Part shown: positions 30,181-41,004 of the stretch, piece after piece | Position numbering within the stretch: position 1 is the first letter of the stretch | Layout of the letters: every line of letters starts with the position of its first letter | Origin: Psococerastis gibbosa | Lineage: Eukaryota > Arthropoda > Insecta > Psocodea > Psocidae | Length of the DNA: 64,000 nt | Assembly (NCBI GenBank): GCA_963971405.1 | Contig: OZ020489.1 | Span: forward strand, 34,009,047 to 34,073,046 | Direction of reading: 5' to 3' | The notes under the pieces: model-generated | What the model was told of the DNA's origin: nothing | Databases searched by the model: none | The model's input: the letters and a program-made list of their open reading frames with translations, nothing else | Translations under genes and position numbers: made by a program

Positions 30181-30410
30181 ATCTTAACGGTACGCCCTTT
30201 GGGGCTTACGCGTTGTATGTTTATGTGCAGTGCAATACGATTTTGAATGGGGTTGGTGTGGTGTGAACTAGTGTCGTTCTGCAAACTGCTAAAAAGCGCC
30301 CTAGACAACGAGTTGCCCAGGTACCGTCTACAACAGTTTGCCTTTGTCTATTGTACGATTTTTTAGTATAAGAATTTATTTTATTCAATTCTTTTAGTTT
30401 AAGTAGCAAT
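30181..30410 (-). pseudogene. LINE 3' end fragment
   Basis: Inverted relative of 36420-36610: GGTACCTGGGCAACTCGTTGT, GCAGTTTGCAGAACGACAC, and a GTAAGCCCCAAAGGGCGTAC-type end on the minus strand. Only the last part of a LINE is present. Confidence 0.5.
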
Positions 30411-31059
30411 TATATATTTACTATATATTATTGATAATACGAAAAATTAATAAAGAAATTATTATTAAAGAAAATATAGTAGTAAGAAAGAAGTCAGGGG
30501 TGTTCAAGATAAGTGGAAAACCGCGGAAATCTTTACTCCGATATTAATTAAGGATATTTCGAGAAGTTGGTAAAGATTTTCTTTTCCAGAATATTTAAAT
30601 AGAACTGTCTGTCGTCTTCTCCGCGGCAATACATCCTAAATGAGCCATATAGCAGCGCATTGCTCGCCTCATTTATGATTCGGAGTCATTAGAGGTTCTG
30701 CATGGTGGTAAATGGGAACATTATACTAGCCTAATTATATAGTTAATTTATTTAATGGGAACACTAATGTAAACGCTTGTTAGCGCCGTGTGGCCATTAG
30801 TTTGCTCCACAAGTTTTCTGTCAGCTCCGAACTAATTTCTGTTTGCGGCAGTAATGTTCAGAATTTTTTGTACGAGGCCAATCTGCAGTCTGCATGTAAA
30901 TTATAGGTGTAGTACAAGCAGCAGGGTTGGTCTGGGGTCCGAAATAAAATGAAATATGTCTATCAAATGTGACTACTATACATTAAACTGTGTAGGGCAT
31001 CCTACCCCCCGCCAAAAAAATGGGACCGCGGATGGGTACAGTTTTTCTCGAACTAATTT
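30411..31059. other. No recognised feature
   Basis: AT-rich. CGAACTAATTTC(T/C)GTTT occurs at 30827, 31050 and 31527, hinting at old tandem duplications. Confidence 0.45.
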
Positions 31060-31089
31060 CCGTTTCCAAGGAATTTGTTGTGCTGACAA

Positions 31090-31432
31090 TTGTCCTATAT
31101 GGCATAATGATGAACAGCTAGGTCTATAGGTAGCACACGTGTGTGCCATGTGTACCTATGGGCTACTGTCATCAATGTGCGTCATTATTAGCCAATCAGA
31201 ACGCTTATTACATGCCTTTTAGACTACTGATGGGTAGGCTCCCTGAAGTGATAAAAGACATGTAACGGCGACTAAGAGGACAATTCGAAGACAAGTAGCT
31301 GACAATTCGAAGAGAGAGCAGCTGCCATAATGCTATTAGGGTAAGTGTTTCATAATATATTAATTATTTATTCATTTAAGTCTAATTTATATACAGCCTC
31401 CTATATGGTAAAGTAGACCATAACAAATTTCT
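31090..31432 (+). promoter_or_regulatory. Promoter-like module, copy 1
   Basis: Shares with 48335-48690: CAGCTAGGTCTA, GCGTCATTATTAGCCAATCA (CCAAT box at ~31191), TTTTAGACTACTGATGGGTA, GGCTCCCTGAAGTGATAAAA (TATA-like GATAAAAGA at 31251), then a 5'-UTR-like stretch and ATTAGG/GTAAGTG (donor at ~31339). CCAAT, TATA-like box and donor are in promoter order. This could be a duplicated first exon or an unrecognised LTR/TE promoter; no ORF follows. Confidence 0.4.
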
Positions 31433-31630
31433 TTAGAACAACATAGTGTTGTCATGGGATTTGTAGCATGTTGTAAGGATTTAGTCCTTATTCCTCAGAC
31501 CGTGCCCTCTAGAGTAATATTTTCGAACTAATTTCCGTTTCCAATGACACATAAAACAGCACAGTGTTGTCATTGACTTTGTAGCATGAATAATTCCTTG
31601 TTCCTTAGACCGTGCCCTGTAGAAATTTCC
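31433..31630 (+). repeat. Two direct units of ~100 bp
   Basis: CAGTGTTGTCAT, TTTGTAGCATG, TTCCTTAGACCGTGCCCT recur at 31437-31513 and 31559-31623 with variation. Confidence 0.6.
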
Positions 31631-32009
31631 ATTATTATATATATATTATATATATATTGCATATAGTACTGTTACTGGCTGTATAACCGCATGTTTCATG
31701 TACCAAAATATCTAGGACAGAGCTGGTCTTGGGTTGTCACAAAGACATCGTGTTGTCATAATCAACATCGAAGTAATATTTGAATACTGTAGCTCAAAAC
31801 GTTTAACCTTTTCCATCCCATTCCTTTCTATTCACATGCAAAGCAACCTTTTTACCAAGCGAAATACCGGAGTAAAAATATTTACATACGTCAGTTGACA
31901 AGTTATTATAACGTTTTTTTTTTTTTTTTAATGACCCTCCTTCTTCAATTTTGGTCAAGCTAAAATGTGCCTCGGGTCACGGCTTTAGTCTGGGTCCCGC
32001 CAAACCTAA
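31631..32009. other. No recognised feature, TA microsatellite
   Basis: TATATA tract at 31636-31660; poly-T at 31916. Otherwise nothing. Confidence 0.5.
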
Positions 32010-32536
32010 CATGGCCGTAGGCAAGGGCGGGGGGGGGGGGGCTTATTGTGCTGAACCCCCCCCCCCCCCGAAATGAGAAGTAGCGAATCAACGAATCAAA
32101 TTAAGCCTAGTACGGTAGCATGAATATGTCTTCCCCTGTAAATTATGTAGTTTACTGATGTTAAAATGGGTAAAACTCTACTATTTTGCCCTTAAATATT
32201 AGATCAATTTTTTTCCCCGTGGGAGACCCCCACGCCCCCTCTTTTGGTTAAATGTAATATTATTTCTATACAATTGAAACCGTAGTTAGTCTAATTACGT
32301 AGGTATAACATTATGATTTAGTCCGCATGTCCGCAAATTATTATCTGCCTGTGTCCACACCATAGCTAAATCAGCCACTAAATTGACGTTTGAAGTAGGT
32401 ACCTATGCTATGATATACTGTAATACGAGTAACACCGTCGCCTCTACCTCAGATACAAGTGAGTTCCCAAGAAAACAATTTACACTAGATAGAATCACAG
32501 TCGCTACTCCCAAAAGAAATCCTGGCTACGGCCTTG
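32010..32536. mobile_element. GC-hAT MITE, 527 bp
   Basis: Begins CATGGCCGTAGGCAAGGGCG with a G12 run, then C12 and GAAATGAGAAG; ends CCTGGCTACGGCCTTG. Imperfect flanks aaacctaa/aaatctag (6 of 8). Non-coding. Confidence 0.65.
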
Positions 32537-32845
32537 AAATCTAGAGCTAGATGTTCATTATATAATCATTGTAAACAATATATTAAAATAAGCATCACAT
32601 CACAATGTACCCTATAGTACAATAGTAGCTTTAGTTCTCGTTGGGCACCGGTTTGTGGCCACCACATTTTCCCTGCTGAAATATCGGGCAAGCGTTCATA
32701 AAAGGGGGAGAAGGAAACAAAAGGGCCGTACAGGCGCCCTTAAATGCCACTGAGACCTTTTCGCGGGAAATGCCAGCATGATTCCCATTTAGCACGTCGT
32801 CAGCCCAAATATCTTTCTATACTTTCACATATAATAACCCTTCTA
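32537..32845. other. No recognised feature
   Basis: Nothing identified. Confidence 0.5.
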
Positions 32846-33046
32846 CTCTTTTATTAAGAAAATATAGGGGAATGAAGGTATGTAGCAAAATATTGTGCAG
32901 CCGTCTTCTTCTTCTTCTTTTAATGCATTATTATAATACTATTTCACTATAATATATTACTACAGGGCAAAGATATTGTCCCTTAGATGTAACACATTAA
33001 TAGCATGTCTAAGTCAATGTTAATAAAAACCACTTTAAAAAAGCAC
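32846..33046 (+). repeat. Duplicated ~200-bp unit, first copy
   Basis: AAGAAAATATAGG, TATGTAGCAAAATATTGTGC, CCCTTAGATGTAA and GTCAATGTTAATAAAA recur at 33263-33462. An inverted fragment lies near 56645-56720. Confidence 0.7.
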
Positions 33047-33069
33047 TTTTTTGTAAAGGTTACATCGCG

Positions 33070-33245
33070 TAGGCCTACAAACAATTTAATGAATGCATCC
33101 GATAAACCTCTTCAATCGCTTTACTAAGTAACCTATTGGGTACTTGTGTCGAGTTACGACATGTCTCCGACCGCAAGGTGGGTAGAGACTCATACAAGTA
33201 CAAGGACGCTATTACCTTGACACCGAAGTCGCTTAAAAATGTATT
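33070..33245 (+). mobile_element. SINE-B copy between duplicated units
   Basis: ACAAACAATTTAATGAATGC, CACTTAGT-like variant, GACATGTCTCCGACCGCAAG, ACCTTGACACCGAAGTCGCTT. Confidence 0.6.
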
Positions 33246-33262
33246 ATATCTACACTTTCCCT

Positions 33263-33462
33263 CTTTTATTAAGAAAATATAGGTGACTGAAGTTATGTAG
33301 CAAAATATTGTGCAGTCGTCTTTTTCTTATTAATGTATTATTATAACATGATATTACTATTATTATTATTACATTACATGACAAGGACATTGACCCTTAG
33401 ATGTAATAGGTACATTAATAACATGTTTAAGCCAATGTTAATAAAACCTGCTTAAAACTAAC
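33263..33462 (+). repeat. Duplicated ~200-bp unit, second copy
   Basis: Matches 32846-33046 with ~15% differences; separated from it by SINE-B. Confidence 0.7.
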
Positions 33463-33492
33463 ACCTTAACAATTAAATTAAATTGCAATCCA

Positions 33493-34323
33493 AAGAACCG
33501 GTCCAAGTTTACTCGAACATGCTTTCCAATTTATCAAAATTAGTAGATAGAGAAAATGAGTAATTTCATGGTAAATAATTTTCCTATGGTTAAATTTCCG
33601 ATATCTCGGGGGGGGGGGGGGGTGGTGTTGTTCACCTGATGTCACTAGAGGTGAGGTAAATTCTAGATAGGTCAGACCAACACATTACCACTCAGCAATA
33701 CTGGCAGGGCGCGCAATGCATTTCAACGTGAATTTTCTATCATTTTTTCAAAAAAACATTTTTCTACAAAACCAAATACTTTTCTGGTTTCGTTACTCAA
33801 TTTAACACCTAATACATGCCTGAAGGTAGAAATCATCGATGGAAAGGTTTCACAGAAAAATTATTTTTTATTCATTTTTCATTAAAATTTAGTTATTTTA
33901 ATTTTTTTACCCCCAGAAGCAAACTATCAAGGGGCAAGTGACCCCACGCATTTTATCAGAATTAATAACAACTACAATATATGTGAATTTAAAAGAAATC
34001 GTTGGAGCCGTTTTGGATAAATAATCTTTTTAGACGTTTTTTTGGAGTTTTTGTTTTTTGAATATAAACCCCCCGCCCCCCAAATTGAGATAGCCAAAAA
34101 AAAAATGGTCCTGAGGTATGATTTTTGTGAACCTACATGCAGAATTTCATCAAAATCGACTGAGTAGTTTGCCCGGAAATCGATGAACAGACAGACAGAA
34201 ATTTCGTAGAAACCACTTTTTTGGGTTCCTGGGACCTGAAAACGTGTAAATCCGTTGAAATCTCGGAATCGAAAATTTCGACCGTCACAAAGCTTTCCTT
34301 ATACTACGTATAAATTGGAAAAC
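33493..34323 (-). repeat. R850 repeat, full length
   Basis: Inverted: from AAGAACCGGTCCAAG through the G15 tract (33609), GTTGGAGCCGTTTTG, AACAGACAGACAG, GTGTAAATCCGTTGAAAT, to ACTACGTATAAATTGGAA. Confidence 0.8.
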
Positions 34324-34480
34324 AATAAGTGATACATATATACATAACAATGTAGAAATAGTAAAGATACAGTATGGTGGTCAACTATTACATGGGTATA
34401 TTCACATGATGAGAAGTTTTTATGAGGATAAACTGTTTATATTTATACCTATTGCTAAGTTCAACTCAGATACAGTATTC

Positions 34481-34718
34481 TATAAATAAAATAAATAAAT
34501 ATTGACTTTTTCTGTTCTATTACTAAGCCCACCTAGCGAAGTTAGGGCTATAAAGCCCTATTTTACACTCAACTAGGAAGGCCCGGGACCGCCTGCTTTA
34601 CATGCCCTCTGAAGCATGGCCAGAAAATGTAGGAAGTGTAGGACTCGAACAAACAACCTTTCGGGTGAAAGTCAGAGTACCACTACCACTACTACCGTAT
34701 ACCACTACTCTACATGAC
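34481..34718 (-). mobile_element. SINE-A copy
   Basis: Inverted. Box B complement GGACTCGAACAAAC (one change), AGTTAGGGCTATAAAGCCCT, and a TAAATAAAT tail at the low-coordinate end. Confidence 0.8.
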
Positions 34719-36173
34719 ATGGCAGTCTACACAGTGTGGAATGACACCTGTAATTTGTAGTGGATAATGGAACATGGAAGAGGCTGTTTCGATGAAGAAT
34801 TCGGGAAGTTGGTACGTGGTACCTGGTTAATGCCTCTTATATAGAAGATTGGTGATCATCATGGCAATTTAGAGCTTGGGGAATGGTTTGAAAAGGGAAA
34901 TTGTGCTCTTATCAATCCACAAAACGTAATGTAAAATTTGCATCACAGTAGGGTATTGTACCTTCAAAACATTTAAAATCGATACGGTAGCTGCGAATAT
35001 CTATCAAAATCTATTGCTAACTGTCTAAAACAAATGAAATAAATGTGGACACCAATTGAGTTGGAAACTTGCGTTTACTCGATAGGATAACAATGAACGA
35101 AACAGTTCGAAACTGATGCTCAAAACTTTTGACTTTTGACATCTCAGAATCTAATCCAGATGCTGTTTCTGATTTCTTAGTTAATCATTTGCCATTTTTA
35201 GCCTCTATCATGGAAGAAATTAACTTGGAAGAGAACCAAAATATCACGTATTTTCACAGGTAATACTATAGCAAAACCGGTGCAAGTGAACATCGTTTAT
35301 ATCAAACATAAAACGTGTAAATCCGTTGAAACATTGACCATTCCCGGTACTGACGTAAATAGAAAAGCAAAAAATATGGTGCATACAACAGAAATCAACA
35401 ACATTCATATGCGATAATCATAATTAATTTGATTTGGAAAATTTCGAAAATAATTCCAACATTATAATGAATACGGTAGGCTAATGGTTACATTTTATAT
35501 ATTATGTTTGTATATTATATATATTTATATAGCATGTGTCGTAAATTTAAAAAAAAGGCTCTGATGTGACCAATATTCCACGGTTAATTTCTCCTGAACA
35601 AAAGTATTATTCGCTCCAGTTCAGTATACTGGGAGAGAAAATCAAGTTAAAGCAAAAGAGACATCTCAGAGAAGCAAATTCGCAGGATGTGCATCTTCAG
35701 CTGTGCGAAGTAAGAGAACAAGAACGCTTATTTGAGACCCGCCATCTCAGAGATAAGACAATTTATTGTGCGGAATGAAAAATATCAAAATATGTCAATT
35801 TATTATTTGGTATCCCTTTCTGCTCGAATTTAAGCAGATTGAAGCCTCAATATTTCATTGTATTTGGGCGGTGGCATGTACCTGTATCCATAGAGAATAT
35901 TTCTTTTTTTATGTCGTGTTCCGAACCTTTGGGGACCCAGGCCCGGTCGAAAACTTTTTCTTTTCATGTCCCGAGCCTCGAATTTTCGTTTCAAGTCTAG
36001 ATATCTCCGTACTGGACTACTTCAATTTCAAAACAATTTGTGGAGTTAAAAATTTCTGACCTTGTTTCTCTCTGTAATGTAAACTAATGTAGGTGTTTTA
36101 ATAAAACTTGTTATACTAACTAAAGTTAGTAAAATCCAAATAATCGTTAACAAATTAACTTTATCCAAGAAAC
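34719..36173. other. Long stretch without a recognised gene
   Basis: Two plus-strand open frames (35566-35778 and 35766-36059) overlap. The first reads KIKLKQKRHLREANSQD and continues charged, as in a short coiled coil, but no family is recognised. A short GATTGG(T/C)GATCATCATGGCAA motif at 34847 also occurs at 41590 and inverted at 37220. Confidence 0.4.
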
Positions 36174-36615
36174 CCAATAGTGTTAACACATGGACACCTA
36201 ATGGCGGGCACCCCACCACCCATATGCTACAATTGTCAGGTACGACTAACTATTCCTCACATTGTCATAGAATGCCCTGTCTACTCAAGATACAGAACCT
36301 CCCCTCCTGATACAGATTTCCAGATAGCAGTCTCGCACAATACAATACTTCTCCAGCACACCATTCCTTTTCTTCACTCAGCAGCTCTGGCAAGCCTCAT
36401 CTAGCAAACAACACACTGGTTTAATACAAGCATTGGCAAACTGCCCTTAGACGGTCACTGGGCAACCCGTTGTCCAATGCCCTCCTGATCGCAGTTTGCC
36501 ACACACCACCAACTCATACCATACACACACAATACAGACAACAACACCGGCAAACTAACTACAAACCAGAAACGCGTTTACCCACACGGGTCTGGCGCTT
36601 ATAATTTTAAAAAAT
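36174..36615 (+). pseudogene. LINE 3' end: C-terminal Cys/His region and UTR
   Basis: The frame begins LTHGHLMAGTPPPICYNC and continues IPHIVIECPVYSRYR. This CxxC...H...C pattern is the C-terminal motif after RNase H in many LINEs. It stops at 36403 and is followed by a 3' UTR containing GGTCTGGCGCTTATAATTTT and a TA-rich tail. It is 5' truncated at about 36174. The related minus-strand fragment is 30181-30410. Confidence 0.7.
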
Positions 36616-37424
36616 ATATATATATATGTATAAACCCCTGTGCCATTTCAGCAAGAGCTGCCATATACATCGAGGGAACCCCACATTTCCATCTTCTTTT
36701 GATAAGGTGTAACTACTGTGCTGGTGGGTTTCCCTGTGTAGGTAGCAGATCTTGCCGAAAGCGCTCAGGGTTTTATATTAAAACCAGTGGGTTTGTATGA
36801 CAAAGTTAATTTCTTAACATTTTTTGGGGGTTTTGCTAACTTATTGTTACAGCGTATAAAATTAAAGTCTAATTAAAACACTAATTTATTGTTTGTTCAT
36901 TAAAATTAAAATTCTTGAAAGAAGCCGAGCTTCTGAGTAATGCGAATGCCCTATGGTTTCAGACTCTCCTAGGCGAAGAAGCGAAAATCCCCAATCTCCT
37001 CGTGGTGAAAATGGAAACTCGTAATGGCAACTGAAAAGATAGGGGCCTGAGTTTGAACCGGGATAAGCGAAAAAATACAGTTTTTTCTGTGCAGGGCACA
37101 TATTTGTCCTGGGGTTTGGGAAACTGACACCGAATGCGGAGGACCTCAATGAAGAGTCAACGGCATAACGATGCAAAAGGCAACGGGAAACCACTGCATT
37201 ACAATTCCCGAGTATAGTCATCATGACTACAATTGCCGTGATGATCGCCAATCTTCATTAGAAGAAGATGTTCATCATTAAAATGAAATATCATAAACTC
37301 AGGAGTAATTTTTTTCCTCTAGGGTCTTTTTATACGTCACCTTTGTGTTCTGCAAGGTTCCTAAAACGGGGGAAGATGAGTAGTACGGTGCCTGTACTCC
37401 AACTAGAACAGCAGTCTATTGGTA
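36616..37424. other. Unannotated; possible TE fragment at 36900-37260
   Basis: GGCAACGGGAAACCACTGCA and GTAGTCATGATGACTATACT-type sequence resembles 3' parts of arthropod-type LINE/SINE repeats, and GATTGGCGATCATCACGGCA matches shorter pieces at 34847 and 41590. No intact frame. Confidence 0.35.
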
Positions 37425-37853
37425 AAGGTTAATGGCAATGGTGTAATACTATTCAACAAAGTTGGACCTACATTGCCTGTTGTGTTAATAGTCATTACAG
37501 GCATGGGCCTCATAGTCATCGAAAAATTAGAGCGAAGCCCCCTTCCCCTGGCAATGGGGTCCACCCTAATTGTTCGATGGCTTTGAGGCCCATGCCTCTA
37601 ATGATTATTAACACAACGGGCAATGTAAGTCCAACTAACCCTTTGTTAAATAGAACAGAGCGCTGTCTATCAGTCAACATCCCCAATAGAGCATTGGCTA
37701 AAAGGGAGGATCTTCAACCAGTTCTCATACCTAAACCATCAACGGTTTGTCCATATTTAACAAAAGGTTAGTTGGACTTACATTGCCTGTTGTGTTAAAA
37801 GTCATTAGAGGCATGGGCTTCATGGTCATCGAACAATTAGGGCGGAGCCCATT

Positions 37854-37917
37854 GTCAGCGGAAAGGGGCGACGTTTCGGGAGTGGGTGCTACTCCCATCA
37901 TCAGGCTTAGTACTGAG
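37854..37917 (-). ncRNA. Hammerhead-like ribozyme motif, copy 4
   Basis: Minus strand: CUGAUGA, U, GGGAGU-AGCACCC-ACUCCC, GAAACGUC. Stem II is a perfect six pairs and differs in sequence from GUCGAC/GUUGAC in copies 1 and 2. A distal stem I UCAG/CUGA pairs across an internal loop. Predicted cleavage lies between 37870 and 37869. Confidence 0.55.
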
Positions 37918-38004
37918 AAGGACTGATGGTTTTTGGTCGATTGACTCATCGCTCTTGTATTCTACTTTGAATTATTAAGTAAATCCGATCCACTTGAGGA
38001 TTCG

Positions 38005-38066
38005 AACTACCGTTCTCCCAATTGAAATGCAAGCTCTTTAACCACTCGACCACGGCCCTCGCTATC
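38005..38066 (-). mobile_element. tRNA-like head
   Basis: Minus strand: TGGTCGAGTGG (box A-like), GTTAAAGAGCTTGCATTTCA, then TAGTTCGAATCC (box B-like). Spacing fits a tRNA-derived SINE head upstream of the hammerhead unit. Confidence 0.55.
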
Positions 38067-38220
38067 ACCCCCTTCCCCTGACAGTGGGCTTCTCACTAAT
38101 TGTGGGACGACCATGTCTCTAATGAATATTAACACAACATGCAATGTAAGTCCAACTAACCCTTTTTTAAACAGTATTAGACCATTGCCGTTGACCTTTA
38201 CAAATAGGTTTGTCCATAGT

Positions 38221-38565
38221 TCTATATAGGGGAGATGGGACATTCGCTTTCCATCAAAAGTATTTTTGATTTCCTGAGCCCACTTCTCATATGATCAGCC
38301 ACTGAAAAGACGCAGCAACTGGCCCCATGATTTAAAAAAAAATTTGGCAGGTTCATCCCATCACTCTTACATAGAAATTTAGGTGGGTCAACCAGGACGT
38401 TTTCTAACCACGACAACCCATTGAGGGCCTAAGCCTGAGAAATGGTAGACGATCCCCTCTTCTTACCACTATTAAATTTGGGACTTTGAAGCCAGCAATA
38501 AGCCCGGCAGCCGTGTTTTTTCCTACTGGTGATGGCAGCCAACAGGGTTGTGTAGATATTTTTTT
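38221..38565. other. No recognised feature
   Basis: Nothing identified. Confidence 0.5.
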
Positions 38566-39400
38566 GCTTTCCAATTTATACGTAGTATAAGGAATGCTTT
38601 GTGTTGGTCCAACTTTTCGATTCCGAGATTTCAACGGGTTTACACGTTTTGAGGTCCCAGGAACCCAAAATAGTGATTTTTACGAAATGTCTGTCTGTCT
38701 GTTCATCGATTTCCGGGCAAACTACTCAGTCGATTTCGATTAAAATTTGCATGTAGGTTCAAATAAATCATACCTCGAGACTATTTTATTTTTATTTTGG
38801 GCTAACTCAGTTGGAGGGGGGGGGGGGGTTTATTCTCAAGAAACTCCTAAAAAAGGTCTAAAAAACTTATTTATCAAAAATGGCTCCAACAATTTCTTTT
38901 AAATTCACATATGTTGTAGTCGTTATTAATGTTGATAAAATGCGGGGGGTAGCTTACCCCTTGATAATTTGCTTCTGGAGTTAAAAAAATAAAAATTACT
39001 AAATTTTTATGAAAAATGACTAAAAAAATTTTTTCTGTGAAACCTTTCTATCGATAATTTCTACCTTCAGGCATGTTTTAGGTGTTAAATTGAGTAACGA
39101 AACCGGACAGGTTGCTTTCCCAGAAAAGTATTTGGTTTTGTACAAAAAAATGAATGAAAAAATTCACGCTCAAATGTATTGCGTGCCCTGCCAGTATTGC
39201 TGTGTGGTAATATGTTGGTCTGACCTATCTAGAATTTACCTCACCTCCAGTGACGTCAGGTGGACAACCCTCCTCCCCCCCCCCCCCCCCGTGATGCCCG
39301 AAATTTAACTATAGGAAAATTATTTACCATGAAATTATTCATTTTCTCCATCTACTAATTGATAAATTGGAAGGCATGAGTAAACTCGGACCGGTTCTTT
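38566..39400 (+). repeat. R850 repeat, full length
   Basis: GCTTTCCAATTTATACG start hairpin, TTTCGATTCCGAGATTTCAA, short (TGTC)n at 38691, G12 at 38816, C16 at 39276, end GTAAACTCGGACCGGTTC. Confidence 0.8.
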
Positions 39401-39486
39401 CTTTTTTATGTCGCAAACCCCGACTTTCTATTTCAATGGATACCAACTGGACTATTCCGCTTTCATATGAATAGTACAGTGTAAAG

Positions 39487-39717
39487 TCAGGACCTGTAGA
39501 GTAGTGGTAAAGACTCCGACTTTCACCCAAAAGGTTGTTGGTTCGAGTCCCACACTGGCTACATTTTCTGGCCATGCTTCGGAGGGCATGTAAAGAAGGT
39601 GGTCCCGGGTCATCTTAGGTGAGTGTAAGAGAGGGCTTTATAGCCCTATAACTCCGCTCGGTTGGCTTAGTAATAGAACTGCAAAATGTCAAGATTTATT
39701 ATTTTATTTATTTAAAA
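39487..39717 (+). mobile_element. SINE-A copy, full length
   Basis: TGTAGAGTAGTGGTAAAGAC (box A region), ACTTTCACCC, GGTTCGAGTCC (box B), TTCTGGCCATGCTTCGGAGG, AGGGCTTTATAGCCCTA, tail TTATTATTTTATTTA. The head resembles tRNA-Glu (CTTTCACCC anticodon loop). Confidence 0.85.
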
Positions 39718-40030
39718 TTACTGTATGTGGATGCGTCTTTACGTCGCCTCTCTGCTCTGAAAGGTGTCTAAGCCAGGAAAAGGGAGGGGGTGGAAGTAGG
39801 GTGCCTGTACTCTAACTTGAGCAGCCGGCTGACTATCTGCCGGCCTCCTCTTTTTCCGCTTCAAGACGTCCCTTTTTCCGCACCACTGTCCCTTTTCTTC
39901 GCTCTCATGCTCCGCGTCTTTGGCAATAAAAGACTCAAAAATTAGGCCCCTCCGATAGAAAGCTCAGCAATATTATAATCTTTAATAATATGGTACCTAT
40001 CGCTTAAATTAAAGATTTTTTCTTAATAAA
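39718..40030. other. No recognised feature
   Basis: Nothing identified. Confidence 0.5.
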
Positions 40031-40193
40031 AGGTTAATCGCATGCAAACAATTTAATGAATTTTTCCGATTTACCTCTTCAGTCATTAGGTTAATACTCG
40101 TGTTGAGTTGCGACACGCCTCCGATCGCATGGCGTGAAGAGACTCGTACAAGTACAAGCATGTTACCACCTTGCCATCAAGGTCAATGTTAAA
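40031..40193 (+). mobile_element. SINE-B copy
   Basis: ATCGCATGCAAACAATTTAA, TTGCGACACGCCTCCGATCG, AGCATGTTACCACCTTGCCA. Confidence 0.6.
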
Positions 40194-40784
40194 ACGACTT
40201 TGGGAAACAGGGCCGTAGTCAGGGGGCGGGAAGAATACTTTTTTCAAAAGTAAAAACAGAACAGCACAAAGCATTATAGCTATTAAACAATCAAAACACA
40301 CTGAATAAAATAATACCACATTGTTACACATTTCAGACATGAGAACAGTGTTTTCTCACATAAGCAGTGTAGCCATGCGCTTTTGGAGCCTCGATGTTTT
40401 CCTGACTTGACACTGTTTGGACCCAATATATCAATAATAATTTGCGATTTTTATTCACTCACGTTATTACCTTAATAAGTAAATTTAAGACATATTTCAA
40501 ATTATCTAGTAAACAAAAAATGGCTGGGTCAATTTCATGAGATTACTTAATTCCTCTTTCCACAGCCACAATGAAAAAATGCATAAAAGCTTCAAGCTTT
40601 GTTAAGAAGCATCTACCCGACTGAATTACTACTATTCTCTAGTTAATTGTAAGAGTGGCCCGAAATTCGCCCAAATGGAAAATAAAGACAATTTTCTTTC
40701 TTTCTATTCTATTGTATTTCAGGCAATATTTGTAAATAAATTTTTTTAGGGGATAAAGAAGTTTCGTATTGTATTCATTTGTTC
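40194..40784. other. Unannotated, with LINE-tail-like repeat
   Basis: 40638-40692 repeats the tail-like sequence of 1248-1312 (TAATTGTAAGAGTGG, AAATAAAGACAA). No gene. Confidence 0.45.
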
Positions 40785-41004
40785 GGCGAATATTCCACCG
40801 ACCTCGCATTGCAGAATGCAAGTGCATGACGTCGTAGTAGACATCATTAATAAGTCTCTATCATATTATTATAATTAATTTATAATAGATAAGTTAAGTA
40901 TCTACATTATAGTCTCCTTAAAATATGGCAGAGACTTATTAATGATGTCTGCTACCACGTCATGCACTTGCATTCTGCAATGCGAGGTCGGTGGAATAAC
41001 CACC
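40785..41004. mobile_element. FB1 fold-back element, copy P3
   Basis: 220 bp, ends GGCGAATATTCCACC and GGTGGAATAACCACC, flanks TTC/ATC (one difference). The arms CGACCTCGCATTGCAGAATG and CAAGTGCATGACGT are matched within the copy but unlike P1, P2 and P4. The core ATAGATAAGTTAAGTATCTA is shared with P2 and P4. Confidence 0.75.

Larger units (their letters stand above)
37425..38220. repeat. Cluster of four hammerhead-family units in alternating orientation
   Basis: Units at ~37463-37540 (minus), 37537-37660 (plus), 37767-37960 (minus, with hammerhead) and 38067-38190 (plus) share CTAATTGTTCGATG, GAGGCCCATGCCTCTAATGA, TTAACACAAC and GCAATGTAAGTCCAACTAAC. The minus unit is preceded, in its own direction, by a tRNA-like head at 38005-38066. 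The open frames here are repeat by-products. Confidence 0.7.

Noticed and set aside
35566-35778. Charged 70-codon frame as a transposase or DNA-binding protein
   Set aside because: Only a generic coiled-coil-like composition; no catalytic or DNA-binding motif.
39487-39560. Possible tRNA-Glu gene in SINE-A heads
   Set aside because: Acceptor ends do not pair as in a functional tRNA, the same head occurs in many copies with a SINE body and AT-rich tail.
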